Of a DNA stretch of 64,000 nt, positions 13,201 to 26,453 are shown one piece after another. The DNA is taken from assembly GCA_037693485.1 (NCBI GenBank), contig CM075346.1, forward strand, positions 125,166,001-125,230,000. The letters run 5' to 3'. The number at the start of each line of letters is the position of its first letter. Position 1 is the stretch's first letter. The position numbers and the translations under genes are program-made. This DNA comes from Kitagawia praeruptora (lineage: Eukaryota; Streptophyta; Magnoliopsida; Apiales; Apiaceae). Under the pieces are notes generated by a model. It was not told where the DNA came from and did no database searches. It worked only from the letters and a program-made list of their open reading frames with translations.

Positions 13201-15599
13201 AATTAAATTTATTTAATTAGATGAATATCATTTTCAAAACGCTTTCTTAAAATCACTTTGTCCCGGAGAAATAATAAAACAATTTAATGGAGTGATTCTA
13301 TCTAGTATATTATTTATCGGAGATAGTTTATTTTCAATACGGATTAAAGATATTCCAATGGTTATAAATTGGTTACTTTCAGCTTAAAACAGCTAGATTG
13401 ATATCGATATATGTTATTTGAATGCTTATTTAATTCGATGAATATTAATTATAATATTCATTAAGAAACAAAAAAAAGGGGGATAGAGAAGAAGGATTTT
13501 CATGCTTATTAATTATTTCTTATTGACCGAGAGTCAGTAGTAGTTATTTGATAAAGTGGCTAAAGTTTGGAGACTGCTGGAGAGATTGTGTCTTGATTTT
13601 GATTAGAAACATTCCAAGAGTTGTATTTGGGTGTTTTGAGGTTATTAAATATTCCAGTATTAATAGTAAATATTATTTGAATATTACTTAATAAATGAAT
13701 ATTAATTTGAGTATTCTTTTAAAAAGGGATTATTGAATATTTATTATTTGTTACATAATAGTCAAATATTTATTAAATACTCTAAGTGTTTTGAAGGTTA
13801 TAAACACTATTTAAAGGTTGTCTAAGGACTTTCATAGTCATTTAAATTATTATATTTTGAATCTATCTAGGTAAGTTACTTTTCAAGAACTTATATTTAT
13901 ATATGGAATTACCCTGTTGTGGTTCAAGCCTTATGCGTACCATTTTCCATGTGTGATCACAAAACCCTGTGTCGAGATTGATATCGGTACAAGTGTATAT
14001 CTATACTTGAACTCTTTTGAACTCAAAACATTTTCGAAAACCCCCGGTCAGGTTTTACTCTCTTGCTCGTTTTTCAAGAAATTATCGGTCGACTGAAGTC
14101 GAACTTCAACTACTCAAGTTTTCTATCAAAATGATTTTGACAAGAAAAGAAAAAGGGGACTCTGGCAGGTGTGGGAATAGTTGACGAACGATTCCCGGGA
14201 TGTGTAAGCGGCCGTGAGCCAGGCGGTCCATCAATTATTATTCCGGCCCATGTGTTGCCGAAGGATGATTACGGATGTAGTTTTCATCGAGGGTGATTAC
14301 GGATGTAGTTTTCACCCGGGGATAGTTACGGATGTAGTTTCTATCCTTTTACCGGTAGAGAAGACCCGCGGATTATTGGACTTGGATGTGGCGACTGATC
14401 ATCGTCAATCCTTGTCAGGTTTTATGTTTTCTTTAAGTCCCATCCTCCACTTTGGAAAAATACTCAAACACTGCTTCTTAGGCCTAAGTGCCAAGTAGCC
14501 GATAGTGTTGTTTTCAATTTTGAAAGATGATGAATTCATGCAGTATCTAGAACTGCAAGATTATTCTAACAATAATGGCACGTGCTTGTGCACTTTTGCA
14601 ATTATTCAAAAGATGAAAGATGGTTCATCGGTTATTGATGTTAAGTCCCAAATGTTTTGCTTCAAGAGTTTTGACTCTCTTCCTATCAGTTATTTCTGAG
14701 TTTAACTTATCAAGTGGTTAACGAACTTATATCCTGTATAGAATCTTGAACTGTAAGGTGTTTTGATGATAATGATATACTCATGTGTATATACTTACAA
14801 ACTTGAGGAGTATTAAAAAAAGGGAACTTTACAATGGTTTGGTTTATGAAGGGTGGTAATAACTATCTTAGCAGCATATTGAACTGCATATTTTGAAAAG
14901 CTCCCTATCAATACTATGAGGTATGGTATGTGGGTAAGGTATGAGGATTACTATTGTTGACATGAACTTACTTTATTTATCTGATGTTACTCGAAATGTC
15001 ATATATCCCTTAGTGAGGTTTCATTGTTGTAAATATTTCGAAATTGATATTAAGTATCGTTATATTTCGAAAACTCCATGTGATATTGATATATAATGTT
15101 GTGCTCTATTAATACTTGCTGGGCAATTCTTTCGCTCATACTTGCTTGTTTTAAATATTAACCTTTCAGAGGAAGGTAGATGATTGAGGCTTATCTGCAT
15201 GGCTCAGGAGAAGCAGGCAGTGTGCCCTTGTGAAGATGATATGATCCAGAACATAGATAGCTGGAGTAAGTTATATATAAGTGTATTGATGTGTAATATG
15301 TATATATCACTTTGTACAGGATAGTACTAGTGCTAGTGTACTTCTCAACGAAGCTACACTAGTAGTATAGAATTTGTAATACTCAGTGTAATGTAATTAA
15401 ATGGATGTAATGAGAAATGTAAGGATCGATTCTTGTTTCTAGCCCTATAACCTAAAAGATGCTTGGTGGTTGGGGTCACAGATGTTGTAATTCAGTTATT
15501 AAATGATTACAAGTGGTTTAATATTGTCAAACAGGTGATTTGATGTTAAGGATTTCCGCGTGACGACCAAATCCCTGACCCCAGATTTGGGGCGTTACA
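10251..15599 (+). repeat. LARD-like element, LTR 2 (middle LTR)
   Basis: A 5,349-bp LTR with the same ends and internal repeats as LTR 1. At sites where LTR 1 and LTR 3 disagree it often matches LTR 1, but at roughly eight spread-out sites (for example the CCCGG start, and the equivalents of 5549, 5965 and 7168) it matches LTR 3. Only about three differences are its own. It serves as the 3' LTR of the first unit and the 5' LTR of the second. Confidence 0.9.
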
Positions 15600-17957
15600 G
15601 AAATGGTATCAGAGCTTAGGTTATAGTAAACTAGAAACGAGAGTGAGTAGGAGTGTGTATAGTTATGTGAGAACGTCAGAACTCATATAGAGTTCTTGTT
15701 GGACTATTGGATATAGTACCAATGATTAAGTTAGGATTGGAAGGCTATGTCAAGGAATATGTGGATACAGACTTCACTTCTTGTGGTGATGAATGTCTGC
15801 TAAATAACTCTTAGAGACAAGTGTTGGTTGGCAGGGGCATAGAGCGCCCGAGGCCTAAATTTAAGATGATTTTAGGGGATTCATGGAGGCAGTTATGTAT
15901 TCCCCGAATGATAGGAAATTTCAATATGATGGTGAATGATAGAAAGATGACATCTAGTATTATGGCAAGGATGTGTTGAGAATGTACTCATACTGTTAAA
16001 ATTCCGAAAAGGAAACAAAACAAGATCACTATGAAAGGTTATCAGTCGAAGTTGCGGGTATTTAAAACCCTCTCGAGCTTGATAGAGTTTAAGGTAATAT
16101 TATGAATGGATTGGTGGATAGACACCGATTGTCTCAAAATTATAGAAGTAAAAAGGGTGAAGATGAGATTGATCAATAAAGATGAAATGTTTTAAGAATC
16201 AAGACGGACTGAGAAAGTTTGAGAGAGACTAGTACGAAGGTTATTATGCCAAAAAGGGAAAAGCTTAAGTAGCACATGGAATTGTCATGAGGACAGGAAC
16301 ATGTGGTATAAATACGGTTATAATGGTGACTGGATCTAAGTATGTATTTCCAGCAATGTTCCAGAATATCGCCCATTCGACACGTGGAATTCGTTGTTGC
16401 TAGAGGCGACACCGGTATCGAAGTCTTCTCAAAGAATAGAACGCTTGCATGAGATGCTTGCGCCGAGTCGAATAGAACTCCTTAATATCGTAAAATGCCG
16501 ATGGTTGAATCTCTAGCGACTATTACGAGTCGACGATGACGTCGATTATCGAGCACCTTAGGGTGTGCGTGGAAAAGAAGAGCGTTACAATCGAACCATT
16601 ATCCGTCAGAGGAGCCGACATGAAAGGCATCCGTGGAGACCTTGGCATTACCCTCCCCAATTATGAATCATTTTGATTACTTCCCCAGTCTGAATTATTT
16701 GATATCTCCCCATTTGCAACTTATGTTTATTATCTCCCCAATGTGAATTATTGACACATCCCCGTGCAAAAAATTATTTGGATTACCTCCCTAATCTATG
16801 ACCTATCTTGACATCTCTCCAAGAGAGAATTTTGATAAAGAATATACTCCCTCTTCGAAGTTTTTTTATAATACTCATGTTAAACCATATTGGTTTCAAT
16901 TTTGCTAGAAGCTGTCATTATACCTACTTTCAGATTTATGAGGCCCTATCGATTGATGATATTTAAATTCCCACTTTTCTTCAAATATTGGATAATCCTA
17001 TGGTGCTATAGCACCACATGCTTGTTGTATACCAGTATCTTTCTGGTTATCCTTTTCCTTGGAAATTGCACCTTGGAATCTAATCAATTTTAATCCAGGG
17101 TGTCCACTTGAGAATTATTTGTCGAAAGGCGATAATTATTATCTTCACTTCGAATTGCTTTCATACTTCTCAACTTCCACTGAGACGAACAACCCTATAC
17201 AAATAGGGGCCATAAGGACCATCTGTCTGTGTGATAGAAGTCTGATGGGACGCCATCACTTGTGTGTTGTGAAATACAAGAAGGCTAATTACCTTTAGTA
17301 ATGTCTCAACTGAGACACGCAACGTGAGTTCTCTGGATCATATTGATCTCTCGGTAAATTCCCTTATCTCAAATAAGGTTGACTTTAATACTCATAGCCT
17401 TATGATCATCAGTGTGTAACAATTGCCTCGATATGACAGCGGTCTTTTCAAAGGTCCCTGATTCTTATTACCTCTAATGAATTTCAAGGGGATGCCAACC
17501 AGGTCGGCCAAGTCATAAATTCGCTGATAGAAACTAGATTCGAACGGAATTGCCAAGAGCAAGAGCGAATCCCAAAACGAATAGAATATCAGTGACGTAT
17601 CAATCGAATTATTTAGTTCATTCCCTCTCAATGATATTATGTTAATGGAATTAGTGCGCTCTCTCTCTCAAAAGTGTTATGTTAATAGAGTCAATGAACT
17701 CTCTCTCTTAAGGATAGTATGATAATGGAAAGTTGGGCAAGACGTATATGTGAAAGGAATAATGGTGGGTTATAAGACTCCAGCGATAATGGTATCAGAT
17801 AGAGAATCGAGGTTTGAATTGGGATATTGGAGAAGTTGTTTACGAAGAGACACTATCTCCTGTTTTGCAGAATAAGTGTTGATGATAAAAGAGTTAAGGA
17901 ATCCCAGTAGTGGCCTTAGCTGATTCCGTGGACGGAATCCTTTTAAGGAGGGTAGAC
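15600..17957 (+). mobile_element. LARD-like element, internal domain 2
   Basis: Same length as internal domain 1 (2,358 bp) and almost identical to it. The primer-binding site TGGTATCAGAGC is at 15604-15615 and the purine tract at 17941-17957. The gypsy-like relic blocks recur at offsets of 7,707 bp, with the same stops. It has no intact gene. Confidence 0.85.
15604..15615 (+). other. Primer-binding site, internal 2
   Basis: TGGTATCAGAGC lies four bases after the end of LTR 2, repeating the arrangement after LTR 1. Confidence 0.92.
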
Positions 17958-20900
17958 TGTAATAACCCGGATTTTTCAAGAAATGATTTTATTATTATTT
18001 CAATAATGATAATGTTTTCCTAAAATGAGGAGGAATTTTTTTTCTTATTTTATTTAATTATATAATTAATTTCAGTTAAGTGGAACCGAGACCCTTTTAA
18101 AAATTTTATTGACTGAGTAGATACCCCGAGTCAATAGTTTATTTGTGCAAAGATTTAATTTTGGAATGTGAAATTATTCAGTAAATATTTTATTTTAAAT
18201 TATTGAATAATTTAGAGATTTTAAAATCCTTAGAAAATGTTTATTTTAATTATTTGAGGATTTGTAGAAATTACTTGATTAATATATAAAATCAAGAATT
18301 TGAGATTTTACTAAAACAATAGTGTTTGTAGTATTTTTATAAAGCCTTGTAAATTGTGAATTATGAATCACAATTATTATTTTTATGATTTGTTTTTATA
18401 AATTATTATTATTTGTAAAATGCATATCAATTTAGAAAAATTAGATTTAATTCTAATTCTTTCTCCAAAAGTCTTTAAAAATAATCTAGTATTTAATTAT
18501 GCTAGAAATTTTATTTTTACAAATTAGAGTTTTTAACTCTAAATATTATTTAGAGTATGTAGTGATTAATTGTATTGTTTTAATTGTTATTGGGCTTGAG
18601 CCCATTAGGGTTAAAAACACTAACACAGCTCATATACATACAACGATACACACACTCAGTCGCACAAAAACGAAAACAGATATCGGGGAGGGGGAGAAGG
18701 CAGCTGGGGGGAGAGGAAGAGAGATTGATATTGGGGGGAAATACATATATATATGTGTGTGTATAACGCGTTTGTGTGTATATGTGCATCTGTGATGTGT
18801 ACGAGCTCGAAGAGGGGAGGGGGAGGTCCGACCGGCCGGAGACAGAGGCGGCGCCGCCGCGGAGAGGTGGTGGCTGTGCAGCGCAGTGGCAGAGGGAGAG
18901 AGAGAGAGGAGGGAGAGATTGTTGCGGGGAATCGATTAATTCGGGAGGTATAATCTCGCATCTCCATATCTATTTAATTTTCGTAGTTAATTAGTTGTAA
19001 ATTTCGAGTTAATTGTTTTAATTTTTTTTTTGTAGTTTAAATTCGGAAAGTATATAAATTATTGTGATTGTGGTAATTTAATTGTGATATAATTATGTAG
19101 TTGATGTAATTTAATTAGTTTAAATTGCGAGGTTAATTATGGTGGTTTAATTAGTTTAAATGGAAAGCTTAATGTGGTAATGGGTATAATTAGACTAAAA
19201 TTGTGAGATTATGATTATTGGTTGAATTTCCGATATTTAATTCGGAAGGTATGTTTGTGATTATAATTGTTGAGTTTAATTAAGAGTCCGATTAAAGGTT
19301 CGGGTTAGTGATTGTTAAGTGCTAATTGCTAATTATTAGTTTCCAAATTGTAATTTTTAAATTGTTAAGTGCTAAGTGCTAAGTGCTAAGTGCTAATTAT
19401 TATTGTCATATGAGGTATAGTTATAAGAGTTGGCTTATCGGTAAATGTCTATGTGCTAAATGGTTTAAGTCGGGTCGTAGCAATTGTTAGAAGTCATAAG
19501 TGCCAACTACGTGGTGTTGGCTTAAATGTGGATAAACTTAGTTTACTTTCCTTAAATGTTGAGGTGCCGCATGTCTGGGCGGGTACTTTTCCTTATGTGC
19601 TAGTTGCCGCATGTCTGGGCGGGTACTTTTCTTATATGTTTACTTTTATGTTGCTGCAAGTTGAGGCAGCTTTTATTTTATCAAAAGCAGGGTTATAAAT
19701 TGTTTTGTTGGCATGGAGGGGCTGAGCCCATAGTCCGATAAACGAATACTACATGCCGAAATTTTCTAAAAATCCCCTGCATTTTAATTTATTTACTTAT
19801 TTGATTTCAAAGGTTTAAAGGTATGATTTGGGTGTTAACTGTTTATGTGTATATGTGTTAAGTGAATTAATTCGAGGGTAATTGTTGTCTCGAGGATTTA
19901 TGTGCTAAGTGATTTAATTCGAGGATTTATGTGTCTCGAGGATTAATTATGTTTGAGGACTATCTATATATGAAGTTGATTAAGTGGTATGGTTTGAGGT
20001 GTTTAGCACCAGGAATTGTCCACTTTAAAGAGGGGACTTTTCCATTTCTTTTCTTTACTATAGTATGTTATGTGCAATAAGTGGTATTAGAATGGTCAAC
20101 TTAGGGAGGACACCTATAGTTTGACTTTATGTTATTTAGTGATAATTCCGAGTTGTGTCTACTCGATATACGAGGTAGGACTGACACGCACTCATAACTA
20201 TTTCAGTACCATTAGGGCATAATCGAGTTGGAATGACGTGCATCAAAAAGGGAAGATCGAGGTGCCGTATGAAGAAAGGTAAGCTACCTCCAGGGAATTG
20301 CTTGGACGAAGTGCGAAAGGTTTATTCGCGGTTTCTGCTTTCTGCTAAGGACCAGAGGCAAGTTTATTTACACATACTCTATCGTTCAGAGTATACCTAT
20401 TTTGAATTATATAAAATGTGCGGAAAAGGGTTTTCAATCCCTAATTGCGAGTTTTTAATCTTGTGCTCCTCCTTCCAAATCATTTTATTCTTGACTTTGC
20501 TAGCGATATTCAATTCTTCTCGTGCAATAATCAAAACCCATGACTTATAATACTGTCGATGGGCGGTGACATTCTTATGGTTCTACATCTCGATTTATTT
20601 GTTGTATATTTATAAACTTTTGTAATGTGGTAGAGGACTATATGTTATGAGGTATATATAGATACATATACGTATATATGGAACTACGTGGTAAAGGCTC
20701 CGAGGGTAGAGCGTGTATTGAGTTATCGAATTTAGCCCGCGTGTCGGGGCTATTTTGTATTGTATGTTTTCGAAAACCGGGGCAAAGCTTTTAAAAAGAA
20801 TTTCGCAATAATTAACCTAAAGGCAACATCACCAATAAACCAGTGTTTATTTAATTAATAGATGCTCCTGAAAGCATTTACTAATTAAATAAACCTCATT

Positions 20901-23313
20901 CGCCTAATTAAATTTATTTAATTAGATGAATATCATTTTCAAAACGCTTTCTTAAAATCACTTTGTCCCGGAGAAATAATAAAACAATTTAATGGAGTGA
21001 TTCTATCTAGTATATTATTTATCGGAGATAGTTTATTTTCAATACGGATTAAAGATATTCCAATGGTTATAAATTGGTTACTTTCAGCTTAAAACAGCTA
21101 GATTGATATCGATATATGTTATTTGAATGCTTATTTAATTCGATGAATATTAATTATAATATTCATTAAGAAACAAAAAAAAAAGGGGATAGAGAAGAAG
21201 GATTTTCATGCTTATTAATTATTTCTTATTGACCGAGAGTCAGTAGTAGTTATTTGATAAAGTGGCTAAAGTTTGGAGACTGCTGGAGAGATTGTGTCTT
21301 GATTTTGATTAGAAACATTCCAAGAGTTGTATTTGGGTGTTTTGAGGTTATTAAATATTCCAGTATTAATAGTAAATATTATTTGAATATTACTTAATAA
21401 ATGAATATTAATTTGAGTATTCTTTTAAAAAGGGATTATTGAATATTTATTATTTGTTACATAATAGTCAAATATTTATTAAATACTCTAAGTGTTTTGA
21501 AGGTTATAAACACTATTTAAAGGTTGTCTAAGGACTTTCATAGTCATTTAAATTATTATATTTTGAATCTATCTAGGTAAGTTACTTTTCAAGAACATAT
21601 ATTTATATATGGAATTACCCTGTTGTGGTTCAAGCCTTATGCGTACCATTTTCCATGTGTGATCACAAAACCCTGTGTCGAGATTGATATCGGTACAAGT
21701 GTATATCTATACTTGAACTCTTTTGAACTCAAAACATTTTCGAAAACCCCCGGTCAGGTTTTACTCTCTTGCTCATTTTTCAAGAAATTATCGGTCGACT
21801 GAAGTCGAACTTCAACTACTCAAGTTTTCTATCAAAATGATTTTGACAAGAAAAGAAAAAGGGGACTCTGGAAGGTGTGGGAATAGTTGATGAACGATTC
21901 CCGGGATGTGTAAGCGGCCGTGAGCCAGGCGGTCCATCAATTATTATTCCGGCCCATGTGTTGCCGAAGGATGATTACGGATGTAGTTTTCATCGAGGGT
22001 GATTATGGATGTAGTTTTCACCCGGGGATAGTTACGGATGTAGTTTCTATCCTTCTACCGGTAGAGAAGACCCGCGGATTATTGGACTTGGATGTGGCGA
22101 TTGATCATCGTCAATCCTTGTCAGGTTTTATGTTTTCTTTAAGTCCCATCCTCCACTTTGGAAAAATACTCAAACACTGCTTCTTAGGCCTAAGTGCCAA
22201 GTAGCCGATAGTGTTGTTTTCAATTTTGAAAGATGATGAATTCATGCAGTATCTAGAACTGCAAGATTATTCTAACAATAATGGCACGTGCTTGTGCACT
22301 TTTGCAATTATTCAAAAGATGAAAGATGGTTCATCGGTTATTGATGTTAAGTCCCAAATGTTTTGCTTCAAGAGCTTTGACTCTCTTCCTATCAGTTATT
22401 TCTGAGTTTAACTTATCAAGTGGTTAACGAACTTATATCCTGTATAGAATCTTGAACTGTAAGGTGTTTTGATGATAATGATATACTCATGTGTATATAC
22501 TTACAAACTTGAGGAGTATTAAAAAAAAGGAACTTTACAATGGTTTGGTTTATGAAGGGTGGTAATAACTATCTTAGCAGCATATTGAACTGCATATTTT
22601 GAAAAGCTCCCTAAGAGGTTATCAATACTATGAGGTATGGTATGTGGGTAAGGTATGAGGATTACTATTGTTGACATGAACTTACTTTATTTATCTGATG
22701 TTACTCGAAATGTCATATATCCCTTACTGAGGTTTCATTGTTGTAAATATTTCGAAATTGATATTAAGTATCGTTATATTTCGAAAACTCCATGTGATAT
22801 TGATATATATTGTTGTGTTCTATTAATACTTGCTGGACAATTCTTTCGCTCATACTTGCTTGTTTTAAATATTAACCTTTCAGAGGAAGGTAGATGATTG
22901 AGGCTTATCTGCATGGCTCAGGAGAAGCAGGCAGTGTGCCCTTGTGAAGATGATATGATCCAGAACATAGATAGCTGGAGTAAGTTATATATAAGTGTAT
23001 TGATGTGTAATATGTATATATCACTTTGTACAGGATAGTACTAGTGCTAGTGTACTTCTCAACGAAGCTACACTAGTAGTATAGAATTTGTAATACTCAG
23101 TGTAATGTAATTAAATGGATGTAATGAGAAATGTAAGGATCGATTCTTGTTTCTAGCCCTATAACCTAAAAGATGCTTGGTGGTTGGGGTCACAGATGTT
23201 GTAATTCAGTTATTAAATGATTACAGGTGGTTTAATATTGTCAAACAGGTGATTTGATGTTAAGGATTTCCGCGTGACGACCAAATCCCTGACCCCGGAT
23301 TTGGGGCGTTACA
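17958..23313 (+). repeat. LARD-like element, LTR 3 (3' LTR)
   Basis: A 5,356-bp LTR, the most diverged of the three. By eye it has about 25 private differences, including a shortened GA tract near 18895, an extra aagtgct unit near 19390 and an extra 8-bp segment near 22615. It ends with GGGGCGTTACA, then the duplicated acaac and the resumed copia gene. Confidence 0.9.
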
Positions 23314-23318
23314 ACAAC
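23314..23318. repeat. Target-site duplication, right copy (acaac)
   Basis: It matches 2538-2542 and follows the last CA of LTR 3. Removing the insertion and one copy of acaac shifts coordinates by 20,776 bp and leaves both copia halves in the same reading frame. Confidence 0.9.
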
Positions 23319-24913
23319 ATCAAGTATGAAGGTCTAACAGAGATAGACGCCCAAATCCAAAGTATATAGATGCTGCCTATGCTGAGGTCAAAGAGCCAAC
23401 TAACTTTGATGAAGCATCAAAGAGTCCAGAGTGGAGAAAGGCCATGGAAGTAGAGATTTTGGCACTTAAACAAAATCAAACATGGAATTTAGTGCCAAAA
23501 CCTGAAGCTGTTAAACCCATATCCTGTAAATGGGTTTACAAGTTAGAGATTCGCCCAGATGGTACGATCGAGCGATACAAGGCTCGATTAGTTGTTCGCG
23601 GGTTCACTCAGGAATATGGCCTAGATTATGACGAGACATTCAGTCCAGTGGCAAAGATTACCACAATTCGTGTCTTTCTAGCCTTAGCCGTAAGTAAGTC
23701 ATAGAAATTATGGCAGATGGATGTGAAGAATACTTTTTTACATGGAGAACTTGATCGTGACATTTATATTGATCAACCTCAAGGATTTGTGAATCATGAA
23801 AAGCCAAAATACGTGTGCAAGTTGAAGAAGGAATTATATGGCTTGAAGCAGGCACCCAGAGCATGGTACGGGAAGATTGCTGAGTTCCTAGTACAAAGTG
23901 GTTATCATGTTGCCCCAGCAAATTCGAGCTTGTTCGTGAAATCTCAAGGGGGAAAATTATCAATTGTCCTTGTATATGTAGATGATCTAATCATCACTGG
24001 AAATGACGAAGATGAGATTCAACGAACAAGGAAAAACTTATCAGTTCGATTTCAAATGAAGGAGCTTGGTGAGTTGAAGCACTTCCTAGGATTGGAAGTT
24101 GAAAGAACAGAAGTTGGTATATTTCTTGGTCAACAAAAATATGCAAGAGATATCATTCAAAAGTATGGGCTAGCTGAGTGCAAGCCGATCTCTACCCCAA
24201 TGGAGCCAAACTTAAAGTTGTGTGCCTACGATGGAAAGGACTTGAAGGATACAGAAATGTATAGGCAAATAGTAGGTAGTCTTATCTACCTAAATCTTTC
24301 TAGACCAGACATAGCTTTCGCAGTAGGTGTTGTTAGCAGGTTCATTCAAAACCCAAAGAAGACACACGTTGAAGCAATTAAAAGAATATTGAGATATGTT
24401 AAAGATACAATTGATTGGGGACTCTTCTACAAGAATGGAGTACAAAGCAAGGTCAGCGGCTACTGTGATGCAGATTATGCAGGAGACCATGACACCAGGA
24501 GGTCGACTACATGATATGTATTTAATCTTGGGTCAGGAGCTATATCATGGTGCAGTAAGAGACAACCTACTGTTTCTCTCTCAACTACTGAAGCAGAATA
24601 TAGAACAGGAGCGATGGCAGCACAAGAGTATGCTTGGTTGACTCAACTCTTGAAGGACTTGAACCAACCAATTGAAGATGGAGTTCCATTACATTGTGAT
24701 AATATATCAGCAGTCCGTTTGGCTGAGAATCCGGTTTTTCATGCTAGGACCAAACATGTCGAAGTACATTATCATTTCTTACGGGAAAAAGTAATTAAAG
24801 GAGATATTGACTTAAAGGCAGTCAGGATCGAAGATCAGGTTGCGGATATATTTACGAAGAGCTTATCTGCAACAAAGATTTACGAGTTTCGTAAATCACT
24901 CGGAATGGAAAGT
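23319..24913 (+). pseudogene. Ty1/copia pol pseudogene, 3' half (reverse transcriptase and RNase H)
   Basis: This continues the copia gene broken at 2543. The reverse transcriptase begins with WRKAMEVEILALKQNQTW. It contains CKWVYKLEIRPDG, YDETFSPVAKITTIR, QMDVKNTFLHGEL, the catalytic YVDDLIITG block and the typical RPDIAFAVG segment. RNase H follows, with YCDADYAGD, STTEAEYR and the late KHVEVHYHFLREK and ADIFTKSL blocks. Two nonsense codons lie in the single frame: TAG at 23702-23704 and TGA at 24512-24514. The gene is cut off near its C-terminus by the Athila-like LTR starting at 24914, and its 3' LTR is not found in the window. It cannot make a working polyprotein. Confidence 0.92.
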
Positions 24914-26453
24914 TGTTATGGTATAATTTACGCAAGCGCACGTAGCCACAAGTAATACAATTAAGTTCGTTCCATAGAGATCTGGTTAAGTTTTACTCAG
25001 AAAATATGCCTATGCAACAATGTATGGTTTTAATTCACTACTAAGAAAAATAACAATTTGAGATTTGATTATCTAAATTAAACTAAGATGCAAGTTATAA
25101 AACTAAGAATTAACTAACTAACGAGAATTAAAATTAAATTACTTGCATGAGAATAAACATGGAATCCTAGTTTAATAATCTACTTCACTTAGAGTTGCAG
25201 CCTTTAATTAAAACATGCGATGGTTTTGATATCTGATCGAATAACATGAAACAAGTAAAAGTTACCTCTCGGTATACTAGTACCAATCTACGCATACATC
25301 CACAAAAGAGATAGAAGATGAATAGTCACCTATTATGTTTAGACCCTATATCTCTATAGCATTTGAAAACATAAAGGTTTAAGCACAAGTTATCCACTTA
25401 GATCACATAGGGCAGCATAATATCTCTATTCATGCCACAAATCATGATGTTAAAACACCAACCTATCCTATGCTAGTATGGCAAGTTCAAAATCTCAAGA
25501 TCCACTCTCGTTTAGAAAGAGATTAACACATTAGATGTTCGCGACGCACCTAAATTCACTAAGCACAACCGTACAAGGATATCAAGTGTTTACCACAAAT
25601 AGATCTCTAAGGCATGCAAACTACTAAGCTACATAGATAAATCCACTAGGATCCCATGACAACGCTTAGCCCATAATTGAACCATTCATCATCATGGGAT
25701 TTGATGAAAACATGATAATAGACAAGATATAAAAGAAAGAAATAATAATATTAATAAAGCAAAGAGTTGAGAAAACAAATCTATAATTCAACGTATACAA
25801 AAGATGAAGTAGATCTAGATCTGTGCTTGTCACCGAGCTTTGAATCCTTCTCTCATTTTCTCTCTTGCAAAAACTAAGCTACGATATGTAATTGTCTGAA
25901 TAATGTGTTTACAAGGGTTAGATATGTTTATATAGGCTCTAGACATCTTGCCCAGCAAGAAAATACCTTAAAATACAACTAGAATTCGATTTAGGAGTCA
26001 AAAACTACGCAGAATACAATTTCAGATCGAAAAAGGGCAAAACTGGAATTTTCCCAATGCACCACGATGCTGAGAGCGCCAATGGGGCTGAGAGCGCCGC
26101 TCCAATCTGCCATAAATGGCGCTGAGTGCGCCAGTTGAGCTCTCAGCTCGGCCTCAATCTGCGGGAATTAATTTTTCTTCATTTTTCAGCTTTTTCTTCC
26201 CGTTCCTTTTGCATGAGCTTCCGTCTTTAATCCTTAATGACTTGTATACTTCTTGATAGTTGACATTAGTCTCCATTCTTCATTCCATATCATAAATCAA
26301 CTCCAACAACGACGGAAACTACACCTTTGATCGACATTTCTTCAACCCTGCACAATTAAACAAAACACATCAAAACTACCACAAACTTGAGGCCAAAACA
26401 ATCAATTTAAGCCGATTTGGAATGTTTCAAGTAGATATAAAATCCACTTATCA
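24914..26453 (-). repeat. Athila-like 3' LTR (left copy)
   Basis: A 1,540-bp LTR running on the + strand from TGTTATGGTATAATTTACG to AAATCCACTTATCA. On the element's own strand it starts TGATAAGTGG and ends CATAACA. Directly outside its right end the + strand reads caccccta, the complement of a G-rich polypurine tract. It contains a GC-rich patch of short GCTGAGAGCGCC-like palindromes at about 26066-26150. It is near-identical to 36190-37728. The five bases before it (aaagt) would be the target duplication, but no partner is found. Confidence 0.85.

Larger units (their letters stand above)
2543..23313 (+). mobile_element. Tandem LARD-like LTR retrotransposon: LTR-int-LTR-int-LTR
   Basis: A single 20,771-bp insertion made of three almost identical 5.35-kb LTRs (2543-7892, 10251-15599, 17958-23313) separated by two 2,358-bp internal domains (7893-10250, 15600-17957). 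The outer ends are TGTAATAACC and GGGGCGTTACA, and the whole block is flanked by one 5-bp duplication. Each internal domain starts with an initiator-Met-type primer-binding site and ends with a purine tract, so the + orientation is clear. There is no intact gag or pol; the internal domain keeps only mutated blocks that look like gypsy protease, reverse transcriptase and integrase. The end sequences resemble chromovirus (Tekay/Del-type) LTRs, which is an inference from memory. The element is non-autonomous in form. The extra LTR-int unit most likely arose by unequal recombination after a single insertion. Confidence 0.9.

Noticed and set aside
2543..23313. Satellite array
   Set aside because: A 7.7-kb period with TG...CA ends, primer-binding sites, purine tracts and one target duplication fits LTR retrotransposon structure, not satellite DNA.
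2543..23313. Pure assembly duplication artefact
   Set aside because: The three LTRs carry distinct substitutions and small indels along their length, so they are probably real separate copies. An error in copy number cannot be fully excluded without reads.
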